From a bacterium (GTDB lineage: Bacteria > Patescibacteriota > Gracilibacteria > UBA1369 > PNNO01), in assembly GCA_013824265.1 (NCBI GenBank), contig PNNO01000004.1, positions 1 to 64,000 of the forward strand: 64,000 nt of DNA, written 5' to 3'. Below, one piece after another: positions 59,747-64,000 of this stretch (position 1 is the stretch's first letter; every line of letters begins with the position of its first letter). The notes beneath the pieces are model-generated. The model saw only the letters and a program-made list of their open reading frames with translations. It was not told the origin of the DNA and did not search any database. Position numbers and translations under genes: made by a program.

Positions 59747-59823
59747 TGGTGGCGGGGGTGGGAATTGAACCCACGACCTCGGGCTTATGAGTCCCGCGCT
59801 CTAACCAACTGAGCTACCCAGCC
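59747..59823 (-). tRNA. tRNA-Met (anticodon CAT, elongator or Ile2-type)
   Basis: Acceptor GGCTGGG/CCCCGCC with one mismatch, D arm GCTC/GAGC, anticodon stem CGGG/CCCG with loop CTCATAA, T arm GTGGG/CCCAC with TTCAATT, and encoded CCA. The initiator form is at 62704-62778. A CAT anticodon can also belong to lysidine-modified tRNA-Ile2; sequence alone does not decide. Confidence 0.93.
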
Positions 59824-59882
59824 ACGTGCGACGTTTATATTAACGGACTTGAAATATGTAGCGCAAGAGAATTTAAGAAAGC

Positions 59883-59913
59883 GGGCGGCAAGATTTTTTA
59901 GATCCTGCCGCCC
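59883..59913 (-). terminator. Strong hairpin after the CDP-alcohol phosphatidyltransferase gene
   Basis: GGGCGGCA and TGCCGCCC (59883-59890 and 59906-59913) form an exact 8-bp stem, extended inward by GAT/ATC. It lies about 26 bp beyond the stop of the leftward gene and ahead of tRNA-Met. The T-tract is poor, so termination may be partial. Confidence 0.5.
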
Positions 59914-59938
59914 CTTGGTGGCGAACGGCCGGCTCCCC

Positions 59939-60970
59939 TTAGAGCAGGGGCGGACCGTTACTGCCCTTTTTTTGATGTCGTTGTCGTTGTTTGAGGGTTT
60001 TCCTGATCCTGCGATTTTTTCTCATTTTGGCTAGGCGGTCTCTAAACTGACTCGCTTTTGCCTTTAACATGCTGAAGTTTTGGACGAGGAGGATTGCAAA
60101 AATGACGTTGGCTGCGATGATGGAGGCTAAAGTGCTGACTTCAAGAAGTCCTATGATAGCCAACGTAAGTACCAGTCCCATTAACAGGTACAAAGCGAAG
60201 CTGTACAAGAACTTTTTAACGTCAGTTCTGTTTTCTGACCTGGCTTTATCCACTTCGTGCTTGAAGGCTTTCCCATAATCCCAGAGTGTATACAGCGTTA
60301 TCCACACCATCGAGTACGCAATGGAGCGGGGCGGATACGCTGCGGCAATAACAAAAGTTATAACCGCTCCGAGCTTGTCAATAAACCGTGGGAAGATCTT
60401 AAGCATGAACTTACCGGGGAATTCGACCATGTTGGTTATCGTGAGTAGCATGAGCACGATTAACATCGTATGCACAAGCCCTCCTTTAAGCTCAACAAAG
60501 AAGATGTAGTCACCCCAGTAGTGCAGTATATACAGAATTGCCCCTCCAAATCCGATGATATTCGTTCGTAACTTCCCCATTTTACTTGTCTTGAACTCGA
60601 AGTGGTACTTCAAGCTCGCAAGTCTAATGGTACTAAGCACAATATCTCGAAAGAGGATTATAGCCAAAGCCCAGATCGGAAAAATATCAAGCATTTGGAA
60701 GTATGCCAACATACTGTAGGCCACAATCTTATCGCCCGCCGGATCGAATATTTCGCCAAACGGCGACTGCCATTTAAATGTTCTTGCGACCCAGCCATCC
60801 AACCCATCCAGAGCATAGATGATCCCCCCAAGAATGCAGAACGTGAGGTGCAACACCTCGTTCGTCCTGTAGGTGAGCCAGAGGCTCAGAAGCGTCAACA
60901 TGAACAGAACTATCCTACCTCCTGTGATATAGTTAGGGGTACTCTCCTTTTTGAAAGCGAAGGGGTTCAT
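59939..60970 (-). CDS. CDP-alcohol phosphatidyltransferase family protein
   Basis: The signature D-x2-D-G-x2-A-R-x8-G-x3-D-x3-D is present as DGLDGWVART...GEIFDPAGDK (about residues 54-80), so it swaps CMP of a CDP-lipid for an alcohol. Seven or eight hydrophobic segments are visible. It is about 150 residues longer than pgsA (62117-62674), with extra membrane segments from about residue 200 and a strongly basic tail (KMRKNRRIRKTLKQRQRHQKK) not seen in simple PgsA proteins. The acceptor alcohol is unknown. The gene looks GC-richer than its neighbours and has a leader with two nested stems and a boxA-like 11-mer. Confidence 0.85.
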   Translation of the reverse strand: MNPFAFKKESTPNYITGGRIVLFMLTLLSLWLTYRTNEVLHLTFCILGGIIYALDGLDGWVARTFKWQSPFGEIFDPAGDKIVAYSMLAYFQMLDIFPIWALAIILFRDIVLSTIRLASLKYHFEFKTSKMGKLRTNIIGFGGAILYILHYWGDYIFFVELKGGLVHTMLIVLMLLTITNMVEFPGKFMLKIFPRFIDKLGAVITFVIAAAYPPRSIAYSMVWITLYTLWDYGKAFKHEVDKARSENRTDVKKFLYSFALYLLMGLVLTLAIIGLLEVSTLASIIAANVIFAILLVQNFSMLKAKASQFRDRLAKMRKNRRIRKTLKQRQRHQKKGSNGPPLL

Positions 60971-61078
60971 TTAAATCCAACCTTTCTGACGACGACATCT
61001 GCTTAGGAACAACAAAACTTGCCAATTGTTCCCAAATAAAAATCGTCGTCGGATTTTTTAAAAAGTTTTCAAAGAGCG
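60971..61078 (-). promoter_or_regulatory. Folded leader with boxA-like element
   Basis: Ahead of the ATG at 60970, GACGACGA (60988-60995) and TCGTCGTC (61043-61050) are an exact 8-bp stem, and inside it GGAACAA (61006-61012) and TTGTTCC (61026-61032) are an exact 7-bp stem. Farther upstream lies CGCTCTTTGAAAAC (rc of 61065-61077 region), which shares TCTTTGAAAAC with the leader at 26720-26732, and directly before it a hairpin CCGAA/TTCGG (61081-61101). The order hairpin-boxA resembles rRNA leaders. The start point was not found. Confidence 0.5.
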
Positions 61079-61138
61079 AACCGAAACTATAGAAAGTTCG
61101 GAGCAAACTTACACCAACTATTGCGAATTAAGCAACCC

Positions 61139-61888
61139 CTAGAAGAGTTTGGTGCTAAGGGAAAATACAATCCTGCCTGCAATTACAAGATCTTTACTGT
61201 CCGCAGGCATTTTATCGAGATGCGGGGGGCTATGGAGTGGTTCAAAATAATATTTTTTCCCATCCTTGTAGATTCTTTTTATACATATATCTCCCTTGTA
61301 TATTACTCCAAAAAGTTTACCGCTTTCTTCGCCTATGTCGTTATTAAAAACAGGCTCATATACAGTTATATCTCCAAGATATATTCCGAATTCCGGATAG
61401 TCACGTATAAAAATCCTAAGACCCATAAGGTTTTCAAGCGATTTGGTATATTTATAGTATTTTCTTAAATTCTGTTTTGATAGATATATAAAGTCTTTTA
61501 GATTATGTCTTTGCTCAAATATTTCATGAACGGTTTTGTTTCTAAGATTGACATGCTCAAGCATTGGGATAGCTACAACATCATCTGAAAGATCTTTTCG
61601 GATATCAGTTTCTATTAAGTTTACAAGTTTATCCCATTTCTTTGCCTTTTCAACATAATGCATTAATCCGGGCTTATCCTCGCCTAAAAAATATCCTATG
61701 GGTTTGTTAACGTATTCAGCTATTTTTACAAGTTCGGAAATCTTAGGGATGTATCTTCCTTTAACTATATTTGAAACATACGCCCTTGATTTTTCAATCA
61801 TTTGTGCAAGCTCGGTTTGAGAGACATTGGCTTCCTTGAGCGCATTTTTTATTCTGCCTGATATGATTTTATTGAAATTTTGATCCAT
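61139..61888 (-). CDS. XRE-family regulator with S24/LexA-like C-terminal domain
   Basis: Residues about 8-65 form a Cro/C1-type helix-turn-helix (ALKEANVSQTELAQMIEKSRAYVSNIVKGRYIPKISEL). The C-terminal part (about 155-247) resembles the S24 fold of LexA and CI (GDITVYEPV, LFGVIYKGDICIKRIYKDG with the conserved Lys, IAGRIVFS), but the Ser-Met motif expected at the start is not found, so self-cleavage is unlikely. It lies opposite pgsA. Its own promoter region has TTTACA-N16-TAATAT. It is probably an autoregulated repressor or activator of local lipid genes, which is an inference from position. Confidence 0.75.
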   Translation of the reverse strand: MDQNFNKIISGRIKNALKEANVSQTELAQMIEKSRAYVSNIVKGRYIPKISELVKIAEYVNKPIGYFLGEDKPGLMHYVEKAKKWDKLVNLIETDIRKDLSDDVVAIPMLEHVNLRNKTVHEIFEQRHNLKDFIYLSKQNLRKYYKYTKSLENLMGLRIFIRDYPEFGIYLGDITVYEPVFNNDIGEESGKLFGVIYKGDICIKRIYKDGKKYYFEPLHSPPHLDKMPADSKDLVIAGRIVFSLSTKLF

Positions 61889-61917
61889 TTTTATATATTT
61901 TACATTGTGTTAACAAA

Positions 61918-61945
61918 ATATTAACATGGTCTTAAATATTGTAAA
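61918..61945 (-). promoter_or_regulatory. Promoter of the XRE regulator gene
   Basis: On the minus strand TTTACA (61945-61940) and TAATAT (61923-61918) are 16 bp apart, starting transcription about 20 nt ahead of the ATG. A GTTAA/TTAAC inverted repeat overlaps the -10 region, and TTTACA has a matching TGTAAA near the start, so autoregulation is plausible. Confidence 0.5.
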
Positions 61946-62056
61946 GTTAAAAGCAAAAACTTTACATAAACTGAATCGTTTGTTAAATTTCAAATTGGTT
62001 TTAGAGAATCTCGAAAGAGAAGAGAGAGGCTTCACAAAAAGTGCCCGCACTCCATT

Positions 62057-62108
62057 TTGGAACAGGTGCTTTTTGTACTATAATGATATTGGTTTAATTA
62101 ATATCATT
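62057..62108 (+). promoter_or_regulatory. pgsA promoter with 9-bp inverted repeat operator
   Basis: TTGGAA (62057-62062) and TATAAT (62079-62084) are 16 bp apart. AATGATATT (62082-62090) and AATATCATT (62100-62108) are exact inverted repeats around nine bases and overlap the -10 box and the start point, 9 bp ahead of the pgsA ATG. Such a site would block transcription if bound. The neighbouring XRE regulator is the natural candidate. Confidence 0.6.
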
Positions 62109-62116
62109 ATTTCAAT

Positions 62117-62674
62117 ATGACAATCCCGAATATTATAACTTTAATAAGAATTTTTCTTGTCCCATTTGCAATTTTGTCTCTTTTTATTGATTTCCCGTAT
62201 CATCTTCACATAGCACTTGTAATATATTTAGTTGCATCTTCAAGCGATTTTCTTGATGGGTTTATGGCAAGAAAACTTAAACAAGAGACCAATGTTGGAA
62301 TTCTGCTCGATCCCATGGCGGACAAGCTTCTTCATATTTTATTGCTTGTAAGCCTTGTTGTATTGAATGTTTTTCCATTATGGATAGTCATGCTGCTTAT
62401 AGCTCGAGAATTGGTGGTTGATACTTTCTTAAATTTCGCGTCATCCCATGGAGGACTTACTAAATCTATTTTTGCAACAAAATTCAAATCTTTTTTTATT
62501 GATGTTGCCGTCATTTTGGGAGAACTTGGGTTGATTGTTAATGAAGGTTATTATGTTTTTGGAATTACATATAACTCGTTTAAGACTATTGCATATATTC
62601 TTTTGATAATAGCATTTTTTCTTGGGGTTGTAGGTGGAAAAACATATTTTACAGTGATAAAAAAGGATTTCTAA
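62117..62674 (+). CDS. pgsA: CDP-diacylglycerol-glycerol-3-phosphate 3-phosphatidyltransferase
   Basis: PgsA makes phosphatidylglycerophosphate from a CDP-lipid and glycerol-3-phosphate. The signature SDFLDGFMARKLKQETNVGILLDPMADK matches the CDP-alcohol phosphotransferase motif, and 185 residues with about five hydrophobic segments is the standard bacterial size. It begins 9 bp after an inverted repeat that overlaps its promoter. Together with CarS-like and the long CDP-alcohol phosphatidyltransferase it forms a local lipid group. Confidence 0.92.
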   Translation: MTIPNIITLIRIFLVPFAILSLFIDFPYHLHIALVIYLVASSSDFLDGFMARKLKQETNVGILLDPMADKLLHILLLVSLVVLNVFPLWIVMLLIARELVVDTFLNFASSHGGLTKSIFATKFKSFFIDVAVILGELGLIVNEGYYVFGITYNSFKTIAYILLIIAFFLGVVGGKTYFTVIKKDF

Positions 62675-62699
62675 AAACGAGCCTCACTAACGTTCGGCT
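62673..62699 (-). terminator. Hairpin T1 after tRNA-fMet (shared loop)
   Basis: On the minus strand AGCC, the loop GAACGTTAGTGA and GGCT are followed by CGTTTTT. It lies five bases beyond the tRNA 3' end and is likely its intrinsic terminator. The loop is identical to that of hairpin T2 while the stem bases differ but still pair. Confidence 0.65.
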
Positions 62700-62703
62700 A
62701 TAT

Positions 62704-62778
62704 TGGTTGCGGGGGTAGGATTCGAACCTACGACCTCCGGGTTATGAGCCCGACGAGCTGCCACTGCTCTACCCCGCG
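62704..62778 (-). tRNA. Initiator tRNA-fMet (anticodon CAT)
   Basis: The 5' C1 opposite A72 cannot pair (CGCGGGG/CCCCGCA), and the anticodon stem has three G:C pairs (GGG/CCC), both identity marks of initiator tRNA. Loop CTCATAA, T arm with TTCGAAT, and CCA is encoded. It is read leftward behind its own promoter and the hairpin T2. Confidence 0.96.
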
Positions 62779-62794
62779 TCAAAAAGTCCTTTTC

Positions 62795-62824
62795 AAAAAA
62801 ATGAGTCTCACTAACGTTCGACTC
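62795..62824 (-). terminator. Hairpin T2 between divIC-like gene and tRNA-fMet (shared loop)
   Basis: On the minus strand GAGTC, the loop GAACGTTAGTGA and GACTC form a perfect 5-bp stem followed by A and T7, a textbook intrinsic terminator for the divIC-like gene. It lies 16 bp ahead of tRNA-fMet and just downstream of the promoter at 62829-62856, so it could also act early in the tRNA transcript. Confidence 0.7.
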
Positions 62825-62828
62825 TGGC

Positions 62829-62856
62829 ATAATACGCTATGAAACCTTGATGTCAA
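62829..62856 (-). promoter_or_regulatory. Promoter of tRNA-fMet
   Basis: On the minus strand TTGACA (62856-62851) and TATTAT (62834-62829) are 16 bp apart. The start point would be near 62822, within or at the edge of hairpin T2. The promoter sits 5 bp after the divIC-like stop codon. Confidence 0.65.
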
Positions 62857-62860
62857 GAAT

Positions 62861-63271
62861 TTATCTTAGCGGATTGTCTTCAAAAATAAACATTCTCCAC
62901 TTGTTTACATTTGATACATTCTCCAGATTTCTATTTGAAAGTTGATAAGCGTCAATATCTGTTTCTTCGCCAAGTAACGGGGTTGAGGCTATCACAACAA
63001 CATCTTCTCCGGGATTAATGAGCCCCTTGTTTTGCTTTAAAATTTTATCTATATACGCATCGGAGGTAACATAGTCAAACTCCTCGATAAGTTTTTTGTT
63101 TTCCTCGGCAATCCGTTCATTTTCTTTTTCAAAATCCTGTATATAAATATCTATTTGGTGACTTTTATAAAAGGCTAAAGTCAGCGAATACAATAAATAT
63201 GTACTCAAAATAATGAGCCCTATAATAACAAAATTTATAACATTTGATGGTTGATCGTTTTTTCCCTCCAT
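62861..63271 (-). CDS. DivIC/FtsB-like septum formation initiator
   Basis: One membrane segment (about 12-34) is followed by a coiled coil (about 45-65) and the family C-terminal motif YIDKILKQNKGLINPGEDVVVI, as in DivIC/FtsB, which bridge FtsL and FtsQ in the divisome. The C terminus beyond 90 is longer than usual and ends in a Trp-containing segment (NKWRMFIFEDNP). It is read leftward, divergent from murC, a common neighbourhood for cell-division genes. Confidence 0.82.
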   Translation of the reverse strand: MEGKNDQPSNVINFVIIGLIILSTYLLYSLTLAFYKSHQIDIYIQDFEKENERIAEENKKLIEEFDYVTSDAYIDKILKQNKGLINPGEDVVVIASTPLLGEETDIDAYQLSNRNLENVSNVNKWRMFIFEDNPLR

Positions 63272-63328
63272 GGTATGAATCTACTGACGAAAGCTAAGAA
63301 ATACTAGCATAGACTTTTTAAAGCCGCA

Positions 63329-64000
63329 ATGATGAACAAGAACGAGAAAATACATTGTATTGGTATTGGAGGCATAGGTTTAAGTGGCTTTGCTCAAATT
63401 CTTCATGAAAAAGGAACTGTTGTTTCCGGTTCGGATATGCACGAATCTCAAATAACGGATTCACTGAAGAAAAAAGGGATAAAAATATACATAGGACATG
63501 ATGAATCAAACTTAAAAAGAACTGTAAATAAAGTGATTTATTCTTCCGCAATTCCGGAATCAAATCCGGAGCTTATAAAGGCAAGAAGACTAAATATTCC
63601 AACAGTTAATTTGTCCGAGGCAATAGGTGAGTTTACAAAAAAAATGTTTACGATAGCAATTTGCGGTACGCATGGAAAAACAACGGTAACTTCAATGTCT
63701 ACGCTTGCCATGATTGCGGGAGATAAAGATCCAACAGTTATGGTTGGTTCGAATTTAAAAGAACTGGGAAATTCGAATCACAGGCTTGGCAAGGGAGATT
63801 ATTTCGTTGTTGAAGCATGTGAGTATAAAAGAAATTTTCTCAATTATTCTCCAAAAATCATAGTTATTACCAATATTGAGGCTGATCATCTTGATTACTA
63901 CAAAGATTTGGAGGATTACAAAAATGCGTTTAAAGAATTCGTTGGTAAATTGCCTGAAGATGGTTATTTAATAGCCAATATTGATGACGAGAATGTTGGT
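63329..64000 (+). CDS. murC: UDP-N-acetylmuramate-L-alanine ligase, 5' part (runs off the window)
   Basis: MurC adds L-alanine to UDP-MurNAc in the cytoplasm. The first 224 codons are present: the N-terminal UDP-binding GIGGIGLSGFA, SSAIP, the ATP-binding GTHGKTTVTSM, and TNIEADHLDYY in the central domain. The reading frame is open to the window end, so about half of the protein is missing. Two ATGs are adjacent (63329 and 63332); either may start translation. It is divergent from the divIC-like gene. Confidence 0.93.
   Translation, partial: MMNKNEKIHCIGIGGIGLSGFAQILHEKGTVVSGSDMHESQITDSLKKKGIKIYIGHDESNLKRTVNKVIYSSAIPESNPELIKARRLNIPTVNLSEAIGEFTKKMFTIAICGTHGKTTVTSMSTLAMIAGDKDPTVMVGSNLKELGNSNHRLGKGDYFVVEACEYKRNFLNYSPKIIVITNIEADHLDYYKDLEDYKNAFKEFVGKLPEDGYLIANIDDENVG

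Noticed and set aside
61926-62120. A 64-codon ORF between the XRE regulator and pgsA
   Set aside because: It overlaps both promoters and the pgsA start, lacks a Shine-Dalgarno sequence and has no recognisable pattern.
1-64000. Use of UGA as a sense codon (code 25), known in some Patescibacteria
   Set aside because: Conserved proteins end at TGA where their families end (for example rlmN and the uracil-DNA glycosylase), and no in-frame TGA interrupts conserved genes.

Overview
The window looks like a chromosomal segment of a small-genome bacterium of the Candidate Phyla Radiation (Patescibacteria). The reasons are the gene repertoire (two paralogous VirD4/HerA-like ATPases without a conjugation module, two fused sigma-region-4/HARE-HTH regulators, a CarS-like CDP-lipid synthase, SLH and 3D/peptidoglycan-binding wall proteins), compact operons, a moderately AT-rich base composition and few recognisable biosynthetic routes. 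The standard bacterial code fits: genes such as rlmN end sensibly at TGA. The phylum assignment is an inference from gene content. No rRNA operon, transposase, integrase, CRISPR array or prophage is visible.

Region by region. 1-8.6 kb: an HNH endonuclease gene with an in-frame minisatellite, then a leftward operon infB - fdtA-like - rmlB - proS - rmlD - rmlA - pfkB, mixing dTDP-sugar synthesis with translation genes. 8.6-20.3 kb: leftward rmuC, uvrD-nuclease fusion, rpsA, clpC, a lipoprotein, ruvB and a PH-domain membrane protein. Between rmuC and uvrD, on the opposite strand, lies an unassigned structured RNA gene with its own promoter and terminator (about 9811-10152). 20.4-25.7 kb: rightward CPBP protease, tRNA-Arg, metallophosphoesterase, nrnA-like DHH phosphoesterase, membrane proteins and a type-4 uracil-DNA glycosylase. 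25.8-29.7 kb: a leftward, compositionally odd coiled-coil membrane protein with a strong promoter and a roughly 300-nt structured leader, then lepB and an M23/SLH cell-surface protein. 29.7-40.4 kb: tsaE, an HD hydrolase, a 3D/peptidoglycan-binding protein, VirD4-like ATPase A, aspS, dnaE and tRNA-Leu. 40.5-50.6 kb: sigma-4/HARE regulator 1 behind tandem TTGACA promoters, HIT, divergent nadC/nadA, valS, a TPR-like protein, sigma-4/HARE regulator 2 and a degenerate OmpR-type regulator. 50.7-59.2 kb: rlmN, DUF3467, a remnant of dtd, an AT-rich cfa gene, glyS, VirD4-like ATPase B, an LCP-family protein and a DsbA-like lipoprotein. 59.2-64 kb: CarS-like protein behind tRNA-Met, a CDP-alcohol phosphatidyltransferase with a folded leader, an XRE/S24-like regulator facing pgsA, tRNA-fMet between two related hairpins, a DivIC/FtsB-like protein and the 5' part of murC.

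How it fits together: the envelope is the main theme (dTDP sugars, LCP ligase-like protein, SLH and peptidoglycan-binding proteins, signal peptidase, phospholipid headgroup enzymes, cyclopropane synthase, murC), interleaved with four aminoacyl-tRNA synthetases, four tRNAs, IF2, S1 and DNA repair/replication (dnaE, ruvB, uvrD, rmuC, udg). The least explained items are the structured RNA near 10 kb, the two long leaders sharing a boxA-like 11-mer, the paired sigma-4/HARE regulators, the twin VirD4-like ATPases, and the paired hairpins around tRNA-fMet.
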